From contig JABXJU010000061.1 in assembly GCA_013375405.1 (NCBI GenBank), positions 1 to 21,660 on the forward strand: a stretch of DNA of 21,660 nt. The letters run 5' to 3'. The position numbers and the translations under genes are program-made. Under the pieces are notes generated by a model, which saw only the letters and a list, made by a program, of their open reading frames with translations, searched no databases and was not told where the DNA came from. Every line of letters starts with the position of its first letter. Position 1 is the stretch's first letter. The stretch is from Candidatus Helarchaeota archaeon (GTDB lineage: Archaea > Asgardarchaeota > Lokiarchaeia > Helarchaeales > HEL-GB-A). Shown one piece after another: positions 15,463-21,660 of the stretch.

Positions 15463-15892
15463 TTAATCCTCTCGCTAATTCATGTCTCAATTGTGTATCA
15501 CATTTGAAGTGAATAGCAAATATATTAAGTTCAAATACAAACCATGAAAGCAAATCATGTTTATGAGCACCAAAATGACATATGGGACATTCCGATCCTT
15601 CTAATGAGAAGAATAGTTTCTTACACCACGCACATCGGCGCACATCCTCTACAAAATTAATTAATTTTTCTTGTCCCTCTTTTTGAAAGGATGGGATTTT
15701 CAATTCGTTATAGATTATTGCAGAAATAAGAAGGATAATCAAGCCTAAGGGAATTACCCAATAGGGGACTGTAGGTGTTGCTACCGCTAAGACGATAAGG
15801 AGGAGGACTAAAGGACATATAAGACACCCTAAACAACCACTTATCCGGTTATGATTCATAATAGATCCTTTAATTCTCTCCAACTCCCTCAT
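15440..15892 (-). CDS. Two-helix membrane protein with variant RING-like zinc domain, copy 2
   Basis: This paralogue of the downstream gene has 150 residues from ATG 15892, where AGGTGAG precedes the codon; an in-frame TTG at 15910 is an alternative. It has two membrane helices (about 19-39 and 44-61), a short helical linker similar to copy 1 (FQKEGQEKLINF against LQEKGMELLM) and a zinc motif: Cys87, Cys90, Cys102, Cys105, His110, His112, then His128 and Cys131. Compared with copy 1, the second His has moved by one position and the last C-x2-C is H-x2-C, with a longer hydrophobic insert before it. Eight possible ligands therefore remain. The conserved LLxW after the histidines matches copy 1. 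The Pro-rich linker is absent. It is the upstream gene of the pair and is likely cotranscribed. Confidence 0.83.
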   Translation of the reverse strand: MRELERIKGSIMNHNRISGCLGCLICPLVLLLIVLAVATPTVPYWVIPLGLIILLISAIIYNELKIPSFQKEGQEKLINFVEDVRRCAWCKKLFFSLEGSECPICHFGAHKHDLLSWFVFELNIFAIHFKCDTQLRHELARGLNEWRQGI

Positions 15893-16066
15893 CTTCTCAC
15901 CTGGATTCAATATATTTTAGCTCCTCACTCACTTTCTAAAGGATTTTATTTTTGATTAACTTAAAAATCTTTTCGAAATAAAGAATTGAATCTCAAAAGA
16001 TTAACGCAATTTATTTAAAATGAAATATATTGGACAATTTAATTCATTTTGGAGATTTTGTGAAAT

Positions 16067-16669
16067 TCAAACCGGCTCTAATGTTTTATTCTCGTTTATA
16101 CGTTTCATTATTATCTTACGGTTATTCCATATATAGTATGCTCCAGTTAGAATAGTGATGATTGCAATGCACCACATAAAGATAGGGACATAAGTCTGAT
16201 AGAGAAATATTTCAGGATTAGGTCTGAGGGGAAAAGCTAAATATATCGTATAAATAACAAAAGTAAAAATAATAGCTGCAAGTTGAGATACAAATTTGAA
16301 TTTACCTAGTTTCTTTGCGGACAAAGCAATATTATGTTTAACTAAATAATATAAACGTGTTCCTGTAATGATAATCTCGCGCACCGTTATGATAACCACA
16401 ATAATAATATCAATAACACCTATCACAGCAAATGTAAGCAATACACCCACATTAAGAACCTTATCAGCGATAGAGTCGAGAATTGTACCAGTATCGGATA
16501 CTATATTTCTCCTTCTAGCGAGAAGCCCATCAAATAAATCGGTGAAACAAGCGATACTATATAGTGTTAAAGCGAAAATTAGTGAAAAAACAGTGCTAAC
16601 TAGAATAAGTCCTATACAAGCAATAGCTATTGGTATCCGAATGACAGTAAGTATATTAGCGATATTCAT
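16067..16669 (-). CDS. CDP-alcohol phosphatidyltransferase, PgsA-like
   Basis: This integral membrane enzyme of 200 residues swaps CMP from a CDP-lipid for an alcohol such as glycerol 3-phosphate, making the phospholipid head-group precursor. The family signature D-x2-DG-x2-AR-x8-G-x3-D-x3-D is complete: Asp44, Asp47, Gly48, Ala51, Arg52, Gly61, Asp65 and Asp69. It places two metal ions at the active site. About six hydrophobic helices follow the usual pattern. The PgsA-like context NILTVIRIPIA at the N-terminus, TVREIIITGTRLYY and LGKFKFVSQ favour phosphatidylglycerophosphate-type synthases. In an archaeon the lipid partner may be CDP-archaeol. The ATG at 16669 has an AGGTC-like site upstream. 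It lies 174 bases upstream of the RING-like pair on the same strand. Confidence 0.92.
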   Translation of the reverse strand: MNIANILTVIRIPIAIACIGLILVSTVFSLIFALTLYSIACFTDLFDGLLARRRNIVSDTGTILDSIADKVLNVGVLLTFAVIGVIDIIIVVIITVREIIITGTRLYYLVKHNIALSAKKLGKFKFVSQLAAIIFTFVIYTIYLAFPLRPNPEIFLYQTYVPIFMWCIAIITILTGAYYIWNNRKIIMKRINENKTLEPV

Positions 16670-16721
16670 AAATCAGACCTTATTCTGTAGATGTTCGTCT
16701 TTAGTCGATACGTTTCATGTT

Positions 16722-16919
16722 TTATAAGATTTTTTCATAGGGATCCGTAATTTTTTCTGACGCGTTTCTCTTCATATATTGGTTAATTAGATTGGGTTTC
16801 AAGTTCTGGAAGGGCAAATTTAAAGATTTCACGGATATCCTCTTGGAAAGCTCAAATATACTAACCTCACCTTTCCAATTAGTTAATTGCATTTTAAACT
16901 TTCTTATAAAGGATGACAT
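16722..16919 (-). CDS. Doubtful small ORF upstream of the PgsA-like gene
   Basis: A 65-codon frame on the minus strand begins MSSFIRKFKMQLTNW and ends in DPYEKIL. It is basic, has no membrane segment and no recognised motif, and lacks a ribosome binding site. A CTTAAATATGC stretch directly before the ATG could be a TATA-like element but is too close. A frame of this length is common by chance in such AT-rich DNA. It is listed because it lies on the strand of the next genes, in the 362-base gap between the PgsA-like gene and the acyl-CoA synthetase alpha gene; the rest of that gap shows nothing clear except a weak CCTATATG box near 16974. Confidence 0.25.
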   Translation of the reverse strand: MSSFIRKFKMQLTNWKGEVSIFELSKRISVKSLNLPFQNLKPNLINQYMKRNASEKITDPYEKIL

Positions 16920-17031
16920 TGCATATTTAAGTGGTTCTCGAAGGACATCATTAATTTAATTAGCATTAATTATCCTATATGAAAAAATAGACTACCATAA
17001 AGATTTAATCTTTTAGGAAAAATTATCATTT

Positions 17032-18456
17032 ATGCTTCCTCCGGATTTTAAAACATTTTTTCACCCGAAATCAATTGCAATCATAGGTGCCTCTACGAAA
17101 CCTTTCAAATTTGGAAATTTATTTTTGAAAGCAATACTTGATTTTCAATATCCAGGGAAAATTTTTCCCGTAAATCCACGAGGGGAAAAAATCTATGGAT
17201 TAGATTCGTGGATGCTTGAAGATATTCCAGAACCGATAGATTTAGTATATATTACAGTTCCTGCAAAGCAGGTTCCAGAGGAAATTCAGAAATGCGCGGG
17301 AAGAACTAAGTCTGTCATAATTTTAACCGCAGGTTTTAAAGAAACTGGAGAAGAAGGGAAAAAAATAGAAGAAAAATGTGCTGAAATTGCCAGAAAAAAT
17401 GGTATTCGTGTTATAGGCCCGAATTGTTTTGGAATTTACTATGCAAAAGGCGGAATAACTTTACTTCCCGGTGGAAATTTTCCAAAAGAGTCTGGAAATA
17501 TTGCAATGTTATCCCAAAGTGGAGGGCATTCAGTAAATTTTGTGCTTTTAGGGCAGAGTTCTGATTTAAAGTTCAGTAAGGTGATTTCTTACGGTAATGC
17601 ATTAGATTTAGATTTCCCTGATTTTCTAGAATATTTGAACGAGGATCCGGAAACGAATATCGTAGCTGCATATATTGAGGGTGTTCGGAATATCCGGAAA
17701 TTAAAGAAAGTTATTAAGGATTTTAACAAACCACTCATTATATGGAAATGTGGATTGAGGGGTGAGCTGCTGCATGACACGGCACGAGCTGCTGCATCCC
17801 ATACAGGGTTTCTAGCAGGTAATAGCGAAATTTGGAAGGGTTTTTTCCAACAAAATAATATTCTCTTGGTGGATTCATTTGAAGAATTGCTTGATACGAC
17901 AAAAGCGTTGGCGTATTTACCGGCATTAGATAATACCATTGACTATAGAAATCGAATTGGGGTAATTGGTGGAGGGGGTGGTATTGGTATAGCGATTACA
18001 GATGTATCTAATCGGTTTGGGTTAAGAATCCCGAAATTATCGGAAGAAGTTAAGGAAAACCTTAAAGAATATATACCTATAGAAGGAACCTCGATCAACA
18101 ATCCGTTAGATACGGGGAATCCAATGTTTAGGTGGGGTTCAGGATATAGAAAGATATTAAATATATTTATGGGAGATCCTAATATTTCAGTTTTAATCAA
18201 CGACCTCATTGTAGATTACGTTTTGGATTTGAGAGCAATTCATCGAGTTCTGCGGGATTATAAAGAAGAATTTAATATCCCAATAGTAATTATCTTAAGA
18301 AAACTCCTAAATACTTTGAATAATGTTGCATTAGAAAGGAAATACCGGAAGATTCGGGACAAATTTCACGCGTCTCAAATACCTGTGTTCCCATCATTTA
18401 ATAGAGGAGTTTGTGCTCTTGCGAATTATTTGAATTATTATAAGAATATTAAGTAG
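17032..18456 (+). CDS. NDP-forming acyl-CoA synthetase alpha-type subunit (CoA-binding)
   Basis: This 474-residue cytoplasmic protein matches the alpha half of ADP-forming acetyl/acyl-CoA synthetases, which convert acyl-CoA, ADP and phosphate to acid, CoA and ATP. The N-terminal CoA-binding Rossmann domain starts with HPKSIAIIGAS (11-21). The ligase-CoA domain contains GIRVIGPNCFG (124-134), MLSQSGGHSVNF (159-170) and the segment AAASHTGFLAG (253-263). His257 in SHTG should be the phosphorylated histidine of the family. A further Rossmann-like domain begins at IGVIGGGGGIGIA. No ATP-grasp beta subunit is adjacent, although the reaction needs one, so it must be elsewhere or the protein has another role. 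The start has no strong ribosome binding site. The M20 gene follows after 40 bases and may be cotranscribed. Confidence 0.9.
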   Translation: MLPPDFKTFFHPKSIAIIGASTKPFKFGNLFLKAILDFQYPGKIFPVNPRGEKIYGLDSWMLEDIPEPIDLVYITVPAKQVPEEIQKCAGRTKSVIILTAGFKETGEEGKKIEEKCAEIARKNGIRVIGPNCFGIYYAKGGITLLPGGNFPKESGNIAMLSQSGGHSVNFVLLGQSSDLKFSKVISYGNALDLDFPDFLEYLNEDPETNIVAAYIEGVRNIRKLKKVIKDFNKPLIIWKCGLRGELLHDTARAAASHTGFLAGNSEIWKGFFQQNNILLVDSFEELLDTTKALAYLPALDNTIDYRNRIGVIGGGGGIGIAITDVSNRFGLRIPKLSEEVKENLKEYIPIEGTSINNPLDTGNPMFRWGSGYRKILNIFMGDPNISVLINDLIVDYVLDLRAIHRVLRDYKEEFNIPIVIILRKLLNTLNNVALERKYRKIRDKFHASQIPVFPSFNRGVCALANYLNYYKNIK

Positions 18457-18496
18457 ATTTATGTTGAGAAGTTGAGATTATAGGGAAGTAAATCAG

Positions 18497-19873
18497 ATGG
18501 ATATTGATGAAACGAAGATTTATGACTTTGAAAAGGATTTTGCAGTAGAAACCATTAAAATCTTACAAGAATTAGTAAAAATTGATACGACAAATCCGCC
18601 AGGCAATGAAGTGAAGGCAGCAGAGTGGATTTACGATTTGCTCTCGAAAGAGGGAATTGATGCTGAGGTAATTGAAAGTGCACCTGGACGCGGAAATGTA
18701 ATTTCTAGGCTTAAAGGGAAATCATCAGCCCCTTCATTATTATTGCTCTCACATTTGGATGTAGTTCCATCACAGGATTTGGAGAAATGGGAAGTTCCCC
18801 CCTTCTCTGGTGAATTAAAAGATGGATATATTTGGGGTAGAGGATCGCTAGATGATAAGGGGACTACCGCGCCGCAATTAATGACCTACATTAGGCTTTA
18901 TCGAGAGGGATTCAAGCCTCAAGGTGATATTGTGTTTGCGGCCACTGCAGATGAAGAGTCTGGAGGGTATTTTGGACCAGGATGGTTAGTAAAAAACAAA
19001 TTTGATATGATTAAGGCGGACAACGTGATCACTGAAGGAGGCGGACAACTATTACCAATCAAAACAAAAACTCCGAACTATGTAATCCAAATATCAGAAA
19101 AGGGTATGTTTTGGACTAAAATTAGAACACGAGGGGATGCAGGACATGGGAGTATGCCAGGACCGTCAGAAAATATGGCAATTGTTAAAATGATGAAAGT
19201 TGTGGAGAAAATTGCTAAGTATAAACCACCTATTATTGTTCAGGATCTCATTAAAGAAACGGTAAAGGCGATGGATCTCCCGGCGGCCGCGCTTACAAAG
19301 AGAATATTCACTTCAAAACGCTTAATTAAACTAGGTGTTTGGATTGCAAAGAAGGTCATGAAGGAAGAAATTGATAATATACTTTATCCTTTAGTGCAAA
19401 ATAAAATTACACCCACCGTACTTCGAGCTGGAGAAAAAGAAAACAATATTCCGGGTCTCTGTGAAGCGACATTAGATGCACGTTTACTCTCTGGATTCGA
19501 TAGGACAGATCTCTATAAGGAATTGGAGAAGATCTTAGGTAAAAAATTATTTAAAGAGGTCGAGTTAGAATCAATTTTGGATCAACCAGGGGGCTTAACA
19601 CCTACAGGTACGGATTTTTACCTCAAGATTGAAGAAACCATAGGAAATCTCGATCCAGGGGCAAAGTTAGTACCATTTCTATCGCCTGGAAGCACAGATA
19701 TGCTCCATTTTCGAAGAAAAGGAATAAAAGCATATGGTTTTGTTCCTATGAAAATGGGAGATCTGAGTGCGAAAGATCTGAGTGCGATGCCGCATGGTTA
19801 CAATGAACGCCTCTCGATCGACAATTTAATGTTTGCTACGCGATTCTTTTATGATTTAGCTTTAAAATATTAA
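18497..19873 (+). CDS. M20-family metallopeptidase/deacylase (ArgE/DapE/ACY1 type)
   Basis: This 458-residue cytoplasmic enzyme removes an acyl group or cleaves a peptide bond with two metal ions. The family motifs are intact: SHLDVVP with His86 and Asp88, GRGSLDDKG with bridging Asp119, ADEESGG with catalytic base Glu153 and metal ligand Glu154, probable ligand Glu180 in TEGGG, and a late MPHGYNERL with the final His near 433. A dimerisation domain is inserted at about 195-315, starting EKGMFWTKIRTRGDAGHGSMP. The exact substrate (N-acetyl amino acid, succinyl-diaminopimelate or dipeptide) cannot be decided. AGGGAAG precedes the ATG. A 15-base tandem repeat lies shortly before the last motif. 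The CPBP-like gene starts 12 bases downstream. Confidence 0.93.
   Translation: MDIDETKIYDFEKDFAVETIKILQELVKIDTTNPPGNEVKAAEWIYDLLSKEGIDAEVIESAPGRGNVISRLKGKSSAPSLLLLSHLDVVPSQDLEKWEVPPFSGELKDGYIWGRGSLDDKGTTAPQLMTYIRLYREGFKPQGDIVFAATADEESGGYFGPGWLVKNKFDMIKADNVITEGGGQLLPIKTKTPNYVIQISEKGMFWTKIRTRGDAGHGSMPGPSENMAIVKMMKVVEKIAKYKPPIIVQDLIKETVKAMDLPAAALTKRIFTSKRLIKLGVWIAKKVMKEEIDNILYPLVQNKITPTVLRAGEKENNIPGLCEATLDARLLSGFDRTDLYKELEKILGKKLFKEVELESILDQPGGLTPTGTDFYLKIEETIGNLDPGAKLVPFLSPGSTDMLHFRRKGIKAYGFVPMKMGDLSAKDLSAMPHGYNERLSIDNLMFATRFFYDLALKY
19759..19787 (+). repeat. 15-base tandem repeat inside the M20 gene
   Basis: Two near-identical units with a 15-base period, sharing GATCTGAGTGCGA, encode DLSAK followed by DLSAM. 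The repeat sits just before the C-terminal active-site His. It looks like a recent in-frame duplication of five codons. Confidence 0.6.
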
Positions 19874-19885
19874 AGGTTAAAAAGA

Positions 19886-20668
19886 ATGGAAGAAAAAGAA
19901 AGTTTTTGGCGAACTCGAAAGTCGCATGCGTTAGATATAATAATTGTTTCAGTAGCATATTTTTATATCATATTGGTGGTAGCCCCATTTGAGCATATTT
20001 TCCCGTTTCTATTAAGTGCATATATTATTGGAGGAATCCTCATTTTTTATATATTCTTTATATCGCAAATTCTACATAAAGATACGTTGGCGGAACGTGG
20101 ATTTGGGAGTTGGAAAGCTCTCTTCATCCGCACTGATAACCTGAAAAAAAGTGCAAAAGACGTACTACTCATTCTAACATCAATCATGGTTGGTACTATT
20201 TTTCTTCTTGCGCTTTTTTTTGGAACTATCTCGTCACCTGAGGGAGGGGGCTTTTCAAAATGGTTAGTAGAACAAGGGTGGATTCAAGGAGAAAGCTTGA
20301 TAATTGATTTTTTCGCTCAATTTGTATATTATATTGGTTGGGGACTTATCCAACAGGTGCTATTCCTTTCCTTCATTCATGTGCGACTCCGAAAAGTTTT
20401 CCCAGGGAAGGATCGTAATAACCGGATTTTTATTTCTTTATTTACAGGCGTAATATTTGGTAGCTATCATTTATTCAATTTTCCTCTTGCCGCCTTTACC
20501 TTTATCTCGGGAACTTTCTGGGCGTGGCATTTCTACGAAACCCCCAATATGTTAACTGTTTCGATTTCGCATGGACTCGGAGGAACTCTTACTAGCATGT
20601 ATATCTTTGTTGATAAGATGGGGTGGCATATGACGGTTGGCTGGCCTGGATTAGGATGGGGGCCCTAA
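19886..20668 (+). CDS. CPBP-type membrane protein with degenerate glutamate motif
   Basis: This 260-residue membrane protein has about six to eight hydrophobic helices and a C-terminal half like CPBP/Abi intramembrane proteases. Motif 2, F-x3-H, is present as FGSYH (Phe191, His195), and the third His (His229 in SISHGLGG) is present. Motif 1, normally EE-x3-R, reads QQVLFL at 156-161, so both Glu and the Arg are missing. The protein may therefore be a non-catalytic relative or use another mechanism. It starts 12 bases after the M20 stop with AAAGG before the ATG, so the two form a likely operon. The end converges with the coiled-coil gene 11 bases away. Confidence 0.8.
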   Translation: MEEKESFWRTRKSHALDIIIVSVAYFYIILVVAPFEHIFPFLLSAYIIGGILIFYIFFISQILHKDTLAERGFGSWKALFIRTDNLKKSAKDVLLILTSIMVGTIFLLALFFGTISSPEGGGFSKWLVEQGWIQGESLIIDFFAQFVYYIGWGLIQQVLFLSFIHVRLRKVFPGKDRNNRIFISLFTGVIFGSYHLFNFPLAAFTFISGTFWAWHFYETPNMLTVSISHGLGGTLTSMYIFVDKMGWHMTVGWPGLGWGP

Positions 20669-20679
20669 TCACAAGAAAA

Positions 20680-21660
20680 TTATTCGTTTTTAATTAACCC
20701 TTTTTTCATTAAAAGCGTGAATTCATGGATAGTTAATTTTTTCCCGCTCTTATATTTAGTTAAAGCTTCTTCGACTTTAGTATCGAGAATTTTCTCCTCT
20801 CTCGCGGCTTTTGCCTTGGATTTCTCCATCGCTTTAAGTTTTTTGAAGTAGGTGAGTTTCTTTTCAAGAGCGCGGAGTTCTTTATAAATTTCGTCCTGAC
20901 CCTTTAGAAGAAGCTCCATTTCCCTTATATTTTCCACCATGTTTTCATGGGCTGTTTCTTCTTCTTTTTGCATTTCGTCAATTTTGGAGAATAATTCTTG
21001 CATAGCTTGGTGGTGGGGCTCACTTTTTTTCACAATGTTTAAAATTGTTTCGTGAATTTTCTCTCCATCGTCAACAGTCTGGATCATTAATTCATGATAC
21101 TGTTGGGCAGCCTCTCGAAATTCATCTATCTGTTTTTTAGCATCTTCGAAATCAAAAAGAGTACGATCAAAATCTATTGATTGTCTTCGCTTTGAAATTT
21201 CACTTAGAATTCGCTCTAATTCATCCATCAGTACTTCCTCTTGCTCAAAGGGCATAGATTTAGTCATTACCGTCCAATCAATCTCTTCAATCCGTTTCAT
21301 CATAGGATAAATGGGTTTTAGATGCTCCCTTGCACTTCTTTGGCGATTGATGATTTCTCTTATTTGATTTCGAATTATTTTAACTTGTTCCCATGCATCA
21401 TTACGCTTTTGTTTTAGTGTGGCTATCTGAGTATTCGCAGCAGCTCGATCCTCCTTTAATTGAGCTACTTCTGCATTGATTCCATCTCGAACTGCCTTCT
21501 CCTCAAAGGCTTCTTCCCGAATCGCTTTAATTTCATCCTTTAACTGGTCACGTAAAGTCCGCCAGTTCGTTATTTCTTGTGCATAATTGGATTGTAGGTT
21601 CTTATTGAATCGAAGTGCAGCTTGCCATTTCTCGAGCTGCTTATACAAGGCATCGATATC
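20680..21660 (-). CDS. Archaeal coiled-coil protein, COG1340 type (5' end outside window)
   Basis: This frame is open from the right edge to TAA at 20680, giving at least 326 residues. The first in-window TTG at 21648 is not a convincing start because the frame continues to the window edge (DIDALYKQ), so the gene is 5'-truncated. The product is almost entirely charged heptad sequence, a long coiled coil with a break near the KPIYP and MPFEQEE segments. It ends with a short globular tail, GKKLTIHEFTLLMKKGLI, which is typical of the COG1340 archaeal coiled-coil family as I remember it. Function is unknown; a structural or chromosome- or ribosome-associated role has only been guessed for relatives. 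It faces the CPBP-like gene tail to tail. Confidence 0.85.
   Translation of the reverse strand, partial: DIDALYKQLEKWQAALRFNKNLQSNYAQEITNWRTLRDQLKDEIKAIREEAFEEKAVRDGINAEVAQLKEDRAAANTQIATLKQKRNDAWEQVKIIRNQIREIINRQRSAREHLKPIYPMMKRIEEIDWTVMTKSMPFEQEEVLMDELERILSEISKRRQSIDFDRTLFDFEDAKKQIDEFREAAQQYHELMIQTVDDGEKIHETILNIVKKSEPHHQAMQELFSKIDEMQKEEETAHENMVENIREMELLLKGQDEIYKELRALEKKLTYFKKLKAMEKSKAKAAREEKILDTKVEEALTKYKSGKKLTIHEFTLLMKKGLIKNE

Noticed and set aside
1..21660. tRNA, rRNA, CRISPR array, insertion sequence or replication origin
   Set aside because: No cloverleaf, regularly spaced repeats, transposase or terminal inverted repeats, or origin-like repeat cluster with a Cdc6 gene was seen by eye; a covariance-model scan was not possible.

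Overview
The window reads as a chromosomal piece of an AT-rich archaeon. A translation factor aIF1A, an archaeal-type Elp3 and an archaeal coiled-coil protein of the COG1340 type are present. Many genes have TATA-like boxes 30-60 bases upstream and purine-rich ribosome binding sites. Two small membrane proteins with RING-like eight-ligand zinc motifs, a wHTH protein with a possible PH-like domain and a huge Asn-X-Ser/Thr-rich secreted protein fit the Asgard lineages, but no single gene here proves that placement. No rRNA, tRNA, CRISPR array or insertion sequence was recognised.

Layout. 1-6569 (minus strand) is a tightly packed operon, transcribed right to left: a MacB/FtsX-type permease, a winged-helix protein with a C-terminal beta-rich domain, a LolD/MacB-type ATPase with a coiled-coil tail, and a secreted protein of more than 1200 residues that ends in FG-GAP/VCBS-like propeller repeats and runs off the left edge. 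6570-7157 is mostly non-coding, with a candidate promoter, a relic of a membrane-protein tail, a hairpin and the aIF1A promoter. 7158-10542 holds aIF1A, a divergent CPYC thioredoxin-like protein, elp3 and two tandem, related, lysine-rich small proteins that I do not recognise. 10574-12261 (minus) is ornithine carbamoyltransferase followed by an alpha/beta hydrolase. 12386-14477 (plus) is a small conserved hypothetical protein and an AMP-forming acyl-CoA synthetase, followed by a degenerate reading frame with four in-frame stops. 14920-16919 (minus) contains two overlapping paralogous RING-like membrane proteins, a PgsA-like phospholipid synthase and a doubtful small ORF. 17032-20668 (plus) holds an NDP-forming acyl-CoA synthetase alpha chain, an M20 metallopeptidase and a CPBP-type membrane protein without the usual EExxxR motif. 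A coiled-coil protein runs in from the right edge on the minus strand.

How the genes may work together. The left operon looks like one cell-envelope unit: ABC transporter, regulator and secreted partner are joined by short gaps or overlaps. aIF1A and Elp3 belong to translation and tRNA modification. The two acyl-CoA synthetases, the PgsA-like enzyme and the hydrolase touch acyl and lipid metabolism but are not in one operon. The items most worth following up are the tandem RING-like membrane proteins, the wHTH/PH-like regulator in the ABC operon, the EPW/YQDQF-repeat proteins beside elp3, and the interrupted frame at 14489-14893.
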